This document shows positions 1 to 9,189 of a stretch of DNA of 64,000 nt, piece by piece. How positions within the stretch are numbered: the stretch's first letter is position 1; the number at the start of each line of letters is the position of its first letter. The notes under the pieces are model-generated. The model was not told where the DNA came from and searched no databases. It was given only the letters and a program-made list of their open reading frames with translations. Source of the DNA: an uncultured Clostridia bacterium (GTDB lineage Bacteria; Bacillota; Clostridia; Oscillospirales; Acutalibacteraceae); contig CAJFTS010000033.1 in assembly GCA_904420015.1 (NCBI GenBank), positions 1 to 64,000 of the forward strand. The letters are read 5' to 3'. The position numbers and the translations under genes are program-made.

Positions 1-243
1 CAAAGGGAGACGGGCTGTGCAGGGCCTGAAAAGGTCCGGGGGCAGGACTGCTACGCCAAAGCTGTAATCCCGCTGATATCCTATCCCACAGCCTTTAGAG
101 GGATGGCCAGCCTTCTCAATCAGCCGCCCGAAGAAAGTTTGCGGAAACGTCGAAGTAGCCGCCTTTGGGGTAACGTTACATCGCACCCAAACGGGATGCA
201 CATCGATCAAATCATCAAGGATACAATTTCTGAAGCCCTATAA
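1..243 (+). CDS. C-terminal fragment of an unidentified protein (continues left of window)
   Basis: Frame 1 is open from base 1 to TAA at 241-243 (...MHIDQIIKDTISEAL*), followed by an intrinsic terminator at 314-362. No family recognised. Confidence 0.4.
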   Translation, partial: QRETGCAGPEKVRGQDCYAKAVIPLISYPTAFRGMASLLNQPPEESLRKRRSSRLWGNVTSHPNGMHIDQIIKDTISEAL

Positions 244-313
244 CCGGACTCAAGCAGCCCTTTTTGTCCCGCCCAAAGGCTCTTTGGGCCCTGCCAAAAA
301 GGTCCGAAAATAC

Positions 314-362
314 AAGGAAGGCCCGGGGTACCCATTGGACGTACCTCGGGCCTTCCTTTTAA
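314..362 (+). terminator. Rho-independent terminator
   Basis: AAGGAAGGCCCGGGGTAC...GTACCTCGGGCCTTCCTTTT, long GC-rich inverted repeat with T-tract. Confidence 0.75.
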
Positions 363-413
363 GTAAGGTCTATTTGAGTGGAATTCTTTGCCGATCTCCG
401 GCACTCTGACCGC

Positions 414-869
414 TTATTTTTCCTTTAAGAGCTTTTTGAGCTCCTCCATAAAGGTATTGATGTCCCGAAACTGCCGGTACACCGACGCAAACCGCACATA
501 GGCCACCTCATCGATCCCCTTGAGCTTTTCCATGGCCAGCTCCCCGATCTGCTGGGAGGTGATTTCCCGGTCCAGGGAGTTTTGCAGCCTTGCCTCAATC
601 TCCTCCACGGCGCGCTCCAGCGTTTCCATGGACACCGGCCGCTTTTCGCAGGATTTGAGCAGCCCGCCCAGCAGCTTATCGCGGTTGAAAACCTCCCGCG
701 ATTTGTCCCGCTTGACCACCACGATGGGAAGGCTCTCCACCACCTCGTAGGTGGTAAAGCGGCTCGAGCACTTCAAGCACTCCCTCCGCCGCCGGATCCG
801 CGTCCCCTCGTCGGTAGGTCTGGAATCGACCACCTTGCTTTCTTCGTATCCGCAAAACGGGCATTTCAT
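414..869 (-). CDS. nrdR: Transcriptional repressor NrdR (zinc ribbon + ATP-cone)
   Basis: [42 protein letters not shown]... is the NrdR signature; start reassigned from the track ORF to 869. Confidence 0.95.
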   Translation of the reverse strand: MKCPFCGYEESKVVDSRPTDEGTRIRRRRECLKCSSRFTTYEVVESLPIVVVKRDKSREVFNRDKLLGGLLKSCEKRPVSMETLERAVEEIEARLQNSLDREITSQQIGELAMEKLKGIDEVAYVRFASVYRQFRDINTFMEELKKLLKEK

Positions 870-1014
870 AGCGACATCCTCCCGCATTTTTTCTGATTTT
901 AGCACACCCCCATGCAAGATGCAAGCGGGCGTTTCCAATATTTCAGGGGTTGCACGGGCTCTCCCCTTTCTGCTACACTGGTGGTATCTGATAAAGAAAG
1001 AGGGCATAGACGAG

Positions 1015-1287
1015 ATGGGCGGGCTCCTATCCATGCTGAAGAATATGAACCGGTATGCCGGCCTCCTGATGGCGGCGGGGCTGCTGCTGCCGCTGGTCTT
1101 GGCCCTTGCAGGGCTGATCCTCCGGGATCTGGCTCCCCAGAGCGACTTCATCCGCCTGCAAATTTGGAGCAAGGGCTGCTTCGATACCATTCCGGCTGTC
1201 TGGCTGTCCTGTTTCTTCTCCGCCTTCGCGGTGGACTTGGTGATGAAACAGGAGCTGGGGGTCCACCACGACGATCCGAAACATTAG
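1015..1287 (+). CDS. Small hypothetical membrane protein
   Basis: [36 protein letters not shown]...; two hydrophobic segments; terminator directly downstream. Confidence 0.5.
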   Translation: MGGLLSMLKNMNRYAGLLMAAGLLLPLVLALAGLILRDLAPQSDFIRLQIWSKGCFDTIPAVWLSCFFSAFAVDLVMKQELGVHHDDPKH

Positions 1288-1318
1288 CCGATGTCCGTAT
1301 ACATAAATAAACAGCAAG

Positions 1319-1353
1319 AAAGCCCGGACGGGAATCCCCGTCCGGGCCTTTTC
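1319..1353 (+). terminator. Rho-independent terminator
   Basis: AGCCCGGACGGGAATCCCCGTCCGGGCCTTTTC. Confidence 0.8.
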
Positions 1354-1383
1354 TCCTTTCACCCGCCCCGCCGAAGGGGACTT

Positions 1384-2862
1384 CTATAAGGCTTTGATAA
1401 ACCGGGCAAAGGCCGCCCGTCCCTTTTCCTCCCGCTTAAAGACGCCGGCGTCCTCGAGCACCCGCTCGAACTTCCGTCCGACCTCCTGCTGCACGATATC
1501 GTGTACATTCGCTTCCGACAAGGCGTTTTCATACCTCGCCTTCATCTCCTGCGCCCAGGGGCGGTGATAATCGGCGACCTGGCCGCTTTTTCCAAGCAGG
1601 AACCGTTCCACCTCATCGAGCTCTCCCACCAGCCGGGCAGGCAGGACCGCCAGGCCCATGACCTCGATTAAGCCGATGTTCTCCTTTTTAATATGCTGTA
1701 CGTCCTCATGGGGATGGAAAATACCCAGCGGATGCTCTTCGCTGGTGCGGTTGTTGCGCAAAACCACGTCCAGCTCGAAATCCTCCCCCTTGCGCCGGGC
1801 GATGGGGGTGACGGTGTTGTGAGGGACGCCGTCCGTCTCGCAGAGGATATCCGCATCCGGATCGCAGTAGCCCTTCCACACCTCGTGAATATGCACCGCC
1901 GCCTCAACAAGGGCATCCTTATCCCGGCCGGACAGGCGAATTACCGACATGGGCCATTTCACCACCGAGCAGCTGAGGCTTTCAAAGCCCGGCAGCTCAA
2001 AATAATAATCGGCGCCCGCTTTGGCCATGGCAAACTCATAATTGCCGCCCTGGTAATGGTCGTGGGTCAGAATGGAGCCGCCGACAATGGGCAGGTCGGC
2101 GTTGGAGCCGAGAAAATAATGGGGCAGCCATTCCACAAAGGAAAGCAGCCGGTCAAAGGTCTGCCGTGTGATCGCCATATCCCGGTGTTGGCGGGAAAGG
2201 ACGATGCAATGCTCATTATAATAAACATAAGGCGAATACTGAAAAAACCACGGCTCCCCGCAGAGGTCCAGCCGGATCATCCGATGGCTGGCGCGGCCGG
2301 GATGGCCCACCTTGCCCGCATACCCTTCGTTTTCCACACACAGCAGGCACTTGGGGTAGTTGGTGCTTTTTTGCTGCTTGGCCGCCGCGATATCCTTGGG
2401 ATTTTTCTCAGGCTTGGACAGGTTGATGGTGATATCCAGGTCGCCGTACTTGGTCGGGGTCTTGTAGCTGATATTCTTCGCAATGCGGCGGGTCTGGATG
2501 TTGTTGCTTACCCGGGAAAAGCGGTAAAACTCCTCGGTGGCCAAAGCGGGCGACTGCCGGTAACGCTCGTAAAACCGGGCGTTTACCTGGGAAGGCTTTG
2601 GAAGGAATACATCCATCAATGCGCTGGCCAGCACTTCCTTCATATCGAACAAATCCTCGATCACACCGGATTTCGCCGCATACTCGGTCAAAACCTCCAG
2701 CAGCTCCGGAATGTCCAAATCCGCCGGTTCCCGCTCCTCGTATTCGGTCAGCCCCAACAGATTTAGCAACCGGTTTCGGCAGTAAACCGCATCCTCCGGG
2801 TCGATCAGCCGCTGTACGACGGCACGGTTTACCAGCGATTCAATGGCCTGAAATACATCCAT
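1384..2862 (-). CDS. galT: UDP-glucose--hexose-1-phosphate uridylyltransferase (Firmicutes class II GalT)
   Basis: 492 aa; YRNRLLNLLG-like N-term, YFLGSNADLPIVGGSILTHDHYQGG and QVADYHRPWAQEMK motifs. Confidence 0.9.
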   Translation of the reverse strand: MDVFQAIESLVNRAVVQRLIDPEDAVYCRNRLLNLLGLTEYEEREPADLDIPELLEVLTEYAAKSGVIEDLFDMKEVLASALMDVFLPKPSQVNARFYERYRQSPALATEEFYRFSRVSNNIQTRRIAKNISYKTPTKYGDLDITINLSKPEKNPKDIAAAKQQKSTNYPKCLLCVENEGYAGKVGHPGRASHRMIRLDLCGEPWFFQYSPYVYYNEHCIVLSRQHRDMAITRQTFDRLLSFVEWLPHYFLGSNADLPIVGGSILTHDHYQGGNYEFAMAKAGADYYFELPGFESLSCSVVKWPMSVIRLSGRDKDALVEAAVHIHEVWKGYCDPDADILCETDGVPHNTVTPIARRKGEDFELDVVLRNNRTSEEHPLGIFHPHEDVQHIKKENIGLIEVMGLAVLPARLVGELDEVERFLLGKSGQVADYHRPWAQEMKARYENALSEANVHDIVQQEVGRKFERVLEDAGVFKREEKGRAAFARFIKAL

Positions 2863-2966
2863 CTGACTTTATCCACCTCACCACGTTTTCAACTGCTCCC
2901 TTGCGCAGCCGCATTATTATAGCACGCATTTCTTTTTCCCTGCTATAGACGTTTGCACCTTTTCCT

Positions 2967-3012
2967 ATTGAAAAAACGTCCACCTTCGGCAAAACCCGGA
3001 GGGGGACGTTTT
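2967..3012 (-). terminator. Putative intrinsic terminator of the ylbJ/small-protein operon
   Basis: Reading minus: AACGTCCCCCT...AGGTGGACGTTTTTTC, inverted repeat with T-tract; separated from the stop codon by the repeat copy. Confidence 0.6.
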
Positions 3013-3270
3013 ATTGTTAACGGAAACCCCGGCTCTGCCGGTGAAGATGTCCCGCAAAAAAGCGTTCGCTTTGAGCATCGAGGAAAGCGAGCTGCTGAAA
3101 GCCAGCCTAACGGTGACGGAAGGCTTTCGGTTAACATGGGGATCCGCCTGTTTTTGGGCCGCGGGGCAGGGGATGCAAGGGAAATAAATGTCCGTGCGTC
3201 TTGAGACGCTTGCTGGGAATAAGCCCTTCTAGGGCTTATTCCAGCCTTCGGCTTTGCCGGTGGTTTTAAC
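3010..3270 (+). repeat. Dispersed ~265-bp multi-hairpin repeat, copy 1
   Basis: Shares near-identical blocks with 39452-39718 and 56069-56334: TGTCCCGCAAAAAAGCGTTCGCTTT, ACGGTGACGGAAGGCTT, GCCGCGGGGCA, AATAAGCCCTTCTAGGGCTTATT, GCCGGTGGTTTT. Confidence 0.9.
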
Positions 3271-3272
3271 TT

Positions 3273-3497
3273 TTACAGATCCTCCAGCGAGAAGTCCTCC
3301 TGCGAATACTGCGGCAGCATCGGCGCCCGGCGGGGAATCCGCTTGAGCGGGTCGTAGGAAAACCTGCGGCATTTTCCCAGCGGCTCCATAATGCCCCGTT
3401 TGTTGCACAGCACCATCTTCCCGTCCGCCGAACGGCTTCCCCAGGCACAGTATTCGCATTTCGGATCAATCCGGCCCCCAAAGGGCTTTTTTCCCAC
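3273..3497 (-). CDS. Small Cys-containing conserved hypothetical protein
   Basis: MGKKPFGGRIDPKCEYCAWGSRSADGKMVLCNKRGIMEPLGKCRRFSYDPLKR...; CxxC pair; downstream of ylbJ. Confidence 0.65.
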   Translation of the reverse strand: MGKKPFGGRIDPKCEYCAWGSRSADGKMVLCNKRGIMEPLGKCRRFSYDPLKRIPRRAPMLPQYSQEDFSLEDL

Positions 3498-3517
3498 GGC
3501 ACGCCGCCTCCTTCCCC

Positions 3518-4684
3518 TTATGGCTTTTTCTTCATTATAGCACGGACATGTTCGAATTCCAACGCGTTTTCCGGCGAAACCAGCACCATGGCGGCGGAAA
3601 AAATTAACAGGCAGACCGAAGCCGGGGCGGAGGAGGAGAGGGCGGCGGGCACGGTGGAGGTTTGGATGGCCAGAGTTTCCAGTTCAACGGGGAACACCTG
3701 AAGCAGCAGGGCGGTGGCCACCGCCGCCAAGGCGGCCGCAACCGCCCTTCCCAGCCAGAAAGCGGATTTGGAGATATGGTGCCGCAGTCCCAGGGAGAGC
3801 ACCTGAAAATGGACCGAAAGCCCGCTCCAGCCGGCGGCGGCGCTGACAAACACGATGGCCGCCCCGCTGGCCGAGGCCGCCGCCGCGCAGCCGCTGGTCA
3901 CCTCCAGAATGGAAGGGAGGACGGCGCGGGCCAATTCCGGGGGCAGATGCAGCCCGTCAAACAGTCCGCTGAGAAAGAGGCCCGCCTGCCCGGTAATCCC
4001 CATGCGGGACAGCCCGCCCAGCAGCGCGGCAAACAGCGCCACAAAGGCGCAGACGGTCAGCATGGATTTGGCGGTGTCGGCTACCGCATTCACAAAGGCG
4101 TCGACGGCGCTGCGCCTGCGGGGAGCCGGCGGGCGGCAGGCCGGCGCCTCTCTTTTTTCCTTGAAGAAAAAGCGCGAACCGATCCCAATGAGCAGCGAGG
4201 CCGCAAGCTGGGAAGCATACAAAATGACCCCCACCTTCACGCTCCCCAGCATATTGGCCCCCACGGCAAAAATCAAAAAAGCAGGGCCTGCATTGACGCA
4301 GAAGCAGAACATCCGGCTGCACTGGCCCTCGGTCAGCTCGCCGCTTTCTCTGAGCTCGCTGACCGCCTTCGCCCCTACCGGGTAGCCGCCGATCATACTC
4401 ATGAGGATGGCGGTGGCGGCGCACCCGGGCAGGCCGAAAAGCAGGCGGGTAGGCTTCTCAAGCACCCGGCCGATCCGCAAAGCCAGCCCTGACTTGACGA
4501 GGAAGGCCGACAGCACCATAAACGGAAACATGGACGGGAGGATCACGGTGGCACACAGCGTCAGCCCGTTGTGGATCCCCTCCCCCACCCCGTCCGGGCA
4601 GGCAAACAGCATGGCCGCAAACATTCCCGCCGCCGCAAGCAGCAGCACCCAATAGCTCCATCTTCGCATCTTTGGTTTCAACAC
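3518..4684 (-). CDS. ylbJ: Sporulation integral membrane protein YlbJ-like (nucleoside-recognition/Gate domain)
   Basis: 388 aa; multi-TM; LPSMFPFMVLSAFLVKSG, MSMIGGYPVGAKAVSEL, CFCVNAGPAFLIFAVGA motifs. Confidence 0.85.
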   Translation of the reverse strand: MLKPKMRRWSYWVLLLAAAGMFAAMLFACPDGVGEGIHNGLTLCATVILPSMFPFMVLSAFLVKSGLALRIGRVLEKPTRLLFGLPGCAATAILMSMIGGYPVGAKAVSELRESGELTEGQCSRMFCFCVNAGPAFLIFAVGANMLGSVKVGVILYASQLAASLLIGIGSRFFFKEKREAPACRPPAPRRRSAVDAFVNAVADTAKSMLTVCAFVALFAALLGGLSRMGITGQAGLFLSGLFDGLHLPPELARAVLPSILEVTSGCAAAASASGAAIVFVSAAAGWSGLSVHFQVLSLGLRHHISKSAFWLGRAVAAALAAVATALLLQVFPVELETLAIQTSTVPAALSSSAPASVCLLIFSAAMVLVSPENALEFEHVRAIMKKKP

Positions 4685-4840
4685 GCATCTCCCCTTTGCG
4701 ACATGTATATGTGCAAAGGAACGCCCGTATCCCCGTTAAAGTTTACAGCGAAAGGCGTATACCGCGCCCGGCTCCTACATAGGTTTTAGTGGAGCCATCC
4801 GCAGGGCGGCAGGAGCCTTGCGTCGAAAGGAGTATGCCGG

Positions 4841-5158
4841 ATGAAAACAAAACGCAGGCGCAGGCAGCAGCCCGATCCTCCCCAAGGGCAGAAGCTCTCC
4901 GTCCCCCAGAAGGCGGCTAAGATGCTGGAGGTTCCCTTATCCGCTTTCGGCGGCATCCCCAGCCTGGAATTGACGGGCAACCGGGAAATGACGGTGGAGG
5001 GCTGCAAGGGCGTGCTCGAATACGACGAGGATGTGGTAAAGCTCAATTTGGGGAAAATGATCCTACAGGTGCGGGGACGGGATTTGAACATCAAGGGACT
5101 GACCGACGACTCGGCGGTTTTGGAGGGATATTTCCTGTCCATTGAATTTCTCACCTGA
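4841..5158 (+). CDS. yqfC: Sporulation protein YqfC (YabP/YqfC family)
   Basis: 105 aa; LTGNREMTVEGCKGVLEYDEDVVKLNLGKMILQVRGRDL; adjacent to yqfD. Confidence 0.85.
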   Translation: MKTKRRRRQQPDPPQGQKLSVPQKAAKMLEVPLSAFGGIPSLELTGNREMTVEGCKGVLEYDEDVVKLNLGKMILQVRGRDLNIKGLTDDSAVLEGYFLSIEFLT

Positions 5159-5214
5159 CCGCTTTTACCGGCCCCGCCTGGGCTTTGAAAAAACACGAAA
5201 ATGGGTGTGAGTCT

Positions 5215-6393
5215 ATGTTTTTGATTCGGCTGCTGCGTTTTTTATTCGGTTCGGTCCGCTTCGAATCCCACGGCGGGTTTCCGGAGCGGTTTTTAAACTT
5301 GTGCGCCCAGGGACACTTCCCGCTGTGGGAGGTCAAGTCCCGCGGCGGTACCATGACGGCCTATACGACGGTAAAAAGCTATAAAAAATTCCGCCCCATC
5401 GCCAAAAAGGCGGGGGTGCGGCTGCGGGTAAGGGAACGGCGTGGCCTTCCCTTCCTGGCCCGCCGATACCGCAAGCGCATCGGCATTGCGCTGGGCGTCC
5501 TTGTGTTTTTCGCGATTTTGTGGGTGCTCTCCCTATTCGTCTGGTCGGTGGAGGTGACGGGAAACGCCTCCGTTTCCACCGACTATATTTTGAATAACCT
5601 TTCCGCCATGGGCTTCCACCAGGGCGCCCTGAAAAGCAACTTCGACGTGGCGGAGCTACAGCGCCGGTGCCTGGTGGAGATGCCGGAGCTCAGCTGGATT
5701 GCCATCAACATCCGCGGCTCCAACGCGGTGGTGGAGGTCCGGGAGCGGGATCTGCCGCCGGAGATCATCCCCTCCGACCGGCCCTGCAACATCAAAGCTT
5801 CCACCGCCGGACAGATCCTCGAGCTGGAGGTATACGACGGCAAGGCGATGGTCATGCGGGGCGAAGGGGTGACCGAGGGCCAGCTGCTGGTCAGCGGCGT
5901 CATCGAAAACAAGCAGGGGGAAAACACTTTAAAGCACGCCCGGGCCAAGGTCATCGCCCAGACCGAGCACACCCTCACGGTGGAAATCCCCTTTACCCAA
6001 ACCAGGAAGGCCGCCACCGGCACCGTGATCGACAAAAAAAGCCTGGACTTTTTCGGCCTGAACATCCCCATCTCCTTCGGCGGCGCCCCGCAGGGGAACT
6101 ACCTGCGCTCCTCCATCAAAAAGCCTCTGACCATCGGCAGCTTCTCCCTCCCCATCTCCTGCCAGATCGAGCGGTACGAGGAGTATGAAGAGACTACCGT
6201 CACCCTCTCACCGGAGGAGGCGCTGGCCCAGGCCAAGGAGCAGATCGCCGTCATGGAAAGCGAGCAGCTCGACGGCATCGAGATTGTGGACCGGCAGGAA
6301 TCGACCTCCTCCAGCGACACCTCCTTGACCTATACGATTGTGTATATTTGCCATGAAAATATTGGGTACGAGGAAGAAATTTTGTTAAACTAA
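5215..6393 (+). CDS. yqfD: Sporulation protein YqfD
   Basis: FLIRLLRFLFGSVRFESHGGFPERFLNLC..., single TM then extracytoplasmic region; track ORF starts at 5185, ATG at 5215 is a likely start. Confidence 0.85.
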   Translation: MFLIRLLRFLFGSVRFESHGGFPERFLNLCAQGHFPLWEVKSRGGTMTAYTTVKSYKKFRPIAKKAGVRLRVRERRGLPFLARRYRKRIGIALGVLVFFAILWVLSLFVWSVEVTGNASVSTDYILNNLSAMGFHQGALKSNFDVAELQRRCLVEMPELSWIAINIRGSNAVVEVRERDLPPEIIPSDRPCNIKASTAGQILELEVYDGKAMVMRGEGVTEGQLLVSGVIENKQGENTLKHARAKVIAQTEHTLTVEIPFTQTRKAATGTVIDKKSLDFFGLNIPISFGGAPQGNYLRSSIKKPLTIGSFSLPISCQIERYEEYEETTVTLSPEEALAQAKEQIAVMESEQLDGIEIVDRQESTSSSDTSLTYTIVYICHENIGYEEEILLN

Positions 6394-6426
6394 TTTAGGA
6401 TAGGGGATGACTTTATCCAAAGAATA

Positions 6427-6435
6427 TGGTATAAT
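6427..6435 (+). promoter_or_regulatory. Extended -10 promoter element upstream of phoH
   Basis: TGGTATAAT; followed by hairpin GCGGAT-N10-ATCCGCTTTT at ~6481-6506 before the start codon. Confidence 0.5.
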
Positions 6436-6545
6436 ACTACAAAATACGGAAGTAAATTCTGTCAGGTTCACTCACAAAAGGCGGATTGGATAAAATATCC
6501 GCTTTTCGTTGTGGGTTTTTAACGAAATAAAAGGCAGGGACGTAC

Positions 6546-7532
6546 ATGTTTGAACAGAACATCAACATCGACCGCATGGAGCATGCGGTCGCCCTTTTCG
6601 GCAGCTTTGATGAAAACATCAAGCTGATCGAACAGGAGTACGGCGTAACCATTCTCAGCCGCGGGTCGGACCTAAAGCTGACCGGCGAGCCGGAAAACGT
6701 GGGCCGGGCCGCCCGGGCCATCGGCGCTTTGCTTGCCATGATCAACAAGGGCGAGAATCTGACCGACCAAAGCGTGCGGTATGTGATTTCCCTGGTCAAG
6801 GACGGATGCGAGGACAAAATTACCTCCATCACCAGCGACTGCATCTGCATTACCGCAAAGGGAAAGCCCATTAAACCCAAAACCCTTGGGCAGAAACGAT
6901 ATGTGGAATCCATCGAGCACAACACCATTACCCTGGGCATCGGCCCGGCCGGCACCGGTAAAACCTATCTAGCGGTGGCCATGGCGGTCAACGCCTTTCG
7001 GGCGCGTTCGGTCAACCGCATTATTTTGACCCGCCCGGCGGTGGAGGCGGGGGAAAAGCTGGGCTTTCTGCCGGGGGACCTGCAAAGCAAGGTGGACCCT
7101 TATCTGCGTCCTCTTTACGACGCGCTTTTCGATATGCTGGGGGCGGAGACCTACCAGAAATATCTGGAACGGGGAAACATCGAGGTGGCGCCGCTGGCCT
7201 ACATGCGCGGGCGCACCCTGGACGACAGCTTCATTATCCTGGATGAAGCGCAGAACACCACCCCTGAGCAGATGAAGATGTTTTTGACACGGCTCGGCTT
7301 TAATTCCAAAATCGTCGTCACCGGCGACATCACCCAGGTGGATCTGGGGGACGGAAAACGGTCGGGGCTGGTAGAGGTGATGCGGATTCTCAAGGGGATC
7401 GACGACATCGCGATTTGTCAGTTTAATGAAAAAGACGTGGTGCGTCACAAGCTGGTGCAGGAGATCATCAAGGCTTACGAACGGGCCAACGAACGCCGCG
7501 AGGATGCGAAACGGAGGAACAACCATGGATAA
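6546..7532 (+). CDS. phoH: PhoH family ATPase
   Basis: GIGPAGTGKTYLAVAMA, RPAVEAGEKLGFLPGDLQSKVDPYLRPLYDAL, FIILDEAQNTTPEQMKMFLTRLG. Confidence 0.95.
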   Translation: MFEQNINIDRMEHAVALFGSFDENIKLIEQEYGVTILSRGSDLKLTGEPENVGRAARAIGALLAMINKGENLTDQSVRYVISLVKDGCEDKITSITSDCICITAKGKPIKPKTLGQKRYVESIEHNTITLGIGPAGTGKTYLAVAMAVNAFRARSVNRIILTRPAVEAGEKLGFLPGDLQSKVDPYLRPLYDALFDMLGAETYQKYLERGNIEVAPLAYMRGRTLDDSFIILDEAQNTTPEQMKMFLTRLGFNSKIVVTGDITQVDLGDGKRSGLVEVMRILKGIDDIAICQFNEKDVVRHKLVQEIIKAYERANERREDAKRRNNHG

Positions 7533-8037
7533 GATAAAGGTCATGATTGAAAACCGCCAGAAGGAAATTAAGATCCCCACCGGCCTGCGTCTGCTGGTGC
7601 GCCGTACCTGCAACGCGGTGCTGACGATGGAGAAATTTGAGGGCTCCGCGGAGATCAGCGTCAGCTTTGTCAACGACAAGCAGATCCAGGAGCTCAACGC
7701 CAAATTCCGCGGAAAGGACATTTCCACCGACGTCCTCTCCTTCCCGATGGGGGAAGGGGACGATTATGAAATCAACCCCGCTACCGGCGCGAAAATCCTA
7801 GGGGACATCATCATCTCCATGGAGCATGCGGTGGATCAGGCCAGCCGTTACGGCCATTCGCTGCAGCGGGAGGTGGGCTTCCTGACCGCCCATTCCATGC
7901 TGCACCTTTTGGGCTACGACCATGAGGACGGCGGCCTGGAAGCGGTGAAGATGCGGGAAAAGGAAGAAGCGGTTCTGATTATGCTGGGCCTGCCCCGAAA
8001 CGCCAGCTACGCGTTTCAGGACGAGGACGAAATCTAG
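7525..8037 (+). CDS. ybeY: rRNA maturation RNase YbeY
   Basis: DVLSFPMGEG..., HSMLHLLGYDHE metal-binding motif; start reassigned to 7525. Confidence 0.95.
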   Translation: MDKIKVMIENRQKEIKIPTGLRLLVRRTCNAVLTMEKFEGSAEISVSFVNDKQIQELNAKFRGKDISTDVLSFPMGEGDDYEINPATGAKILGDIIISMEHAVDQASRYGHSLQREVGFLTAHSMLHLLGYDHEDGGLEAVKMREKEEAVLIMLGLPRNASYAFQDEDEI

Positions 8038-8045
8038 GGAGCGCT

Positions 8046-8552
8046 ATGAGAAGTCTGCTGCGAAGTTTCCGTTTTGCCCTGCGGGGCATTCTGTTTTGCA
8101 TCTGCAACGAACGGAACATGAGGATCCATCTGGTGGCCGCCGTCTATGTGTTCACCCTTTCCCACTTTTTTCCGCTTTCCAATGTGGAATACGCGGTGCT
8201 GATTATCAGCATTGCTATGGTCATCGCGGCGGAAATCATCAATACCGCCATTGAAGAGCTGGTGAACATCTCCTCCCCCAGCTTTGATCCGCTGGCCCGC
8301 ATCGCCAAGGATACGGCGGCGGGGGCGGTGTTCGTCACCGCAGTGGGTGCGGTTGGAGTGGCTCTGTGTATCTTCTGGAAGCCCGAGGGCTTTCTCAACA
8401 TCGCGCAGTATTTTACCGACAATCCGGCCATGCTCGGCATTGCCGGCATCTTTACCGTGCTGGCCCTGCTCTTCATCTTTGCCGGGCCCAACCGGATGCG
8501 CACGGTGGTCAAGAGCAACATCAAAAACAGCGAACATAAGAAGGAACGATAA
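8046..8552 (+). CDS. dgkA: Diacylglycerol kinase family protein (undecaprenol kinase-like)
   Basis: IIAAEIINTAIEELVN and KDTAAGAVFVTA motifs; syntenic position before era. Confidence 0.85.
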   Translation: MRSLLRSFRFALRGILFCICNERNMRIHLVAAVYVFTLSHFFPLSNVEYAVLIISIAMVIAAEIINTAIEELVNISSPSFDPLARIAKDTAAGAVFVTAVGAVGVALCIFWKPEGFLNIAQYFTDNPAMLGIAGIFTVLALLFIFAGPNRMRTVVKSNIKNSEHKKER

Positions 8553-8690
8553 TCCCCGGGGTAAAACGGCAGAGAAGGAATATCCTCTGTCGTGGGGCGT
8601 TTGGACATGCCCTTGCGCGGCTTCTTCGAGAATAGGTCGTTATGGTTTTCGAAAGCGGCGCAGTCCTCTTTTGGGAAGGAGGTTTTGAGA

Positions 8691-9086
8691 ATGACCCGAC
8701 CAAAGGCACGCTCGTTTACCCGGCTGCGGATTCCGTGGGTACGCGGCCTGCTGACGGCGTTTATTCTCCTTGTGGGGGCGGTCTGGGGGCTTTTGTCCCC
8801 GTCTGCCGCAGGCATCTTCTCCCAGGAGGTGCAACGGGTGATTTATGCAGCCGGCCTTGCGGTGGGCATGCTGGAGCTTTTCTTCCTGCTGGGGCTCAGG
8901 CGTTTTTCCTTGGCAAAACCGGGGCTGCTGCTTTGCCTGGGGCTGGAAGGGGTTTATTTCCTCGGTATTAGTATCGGACTCTTCTTTCTGCCGCTTCCGT
9001 TGCAGCTCATGCTGCTGTCGCTGGCTGCGGGGGCGGTCATGCTGCTGCTTGTCCTCTCCACGCTGTTTTCCTTGGCAAGACAATAA
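8691..9086 (+). CDS. Hypothetical membrane protein
   Basis: Four hydrophobic segments; AGGAGG-like RBS upstream; lies in the dgkA-era interval. Confidence 0.6.
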   Translation: MTRPKARSFTRLRIPWVRGLLTAFILLVGAVWGLLSPSAAGIFSQEVQRVIYAAGLAVGMLELFFLLGLRRFSLAKPGLLLCLGLEGVYFLGISIGLFFLPLPLQLMLLSLAAGAVMLLLVLSTLFSLARQ

Positions 9087-9189
9087 GCCATAAGCCAATG
9101 TCTCCCCTTGCGGTGCAAGAGGCGGGGCGCTTTTCAAATCCATTATAAAAACAACCGGTCCATACGGGGCCGCAAAACAAAGGAGTTTT

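Noticed and set aside
2953-3204. 83-aa ORF and alternative 46-aa ORF inside repeat copy 1
   Set aside because: Frame not conserved in copy 2 and substitutions between copies are mostly non-synonymous; treated as part of the repeat.
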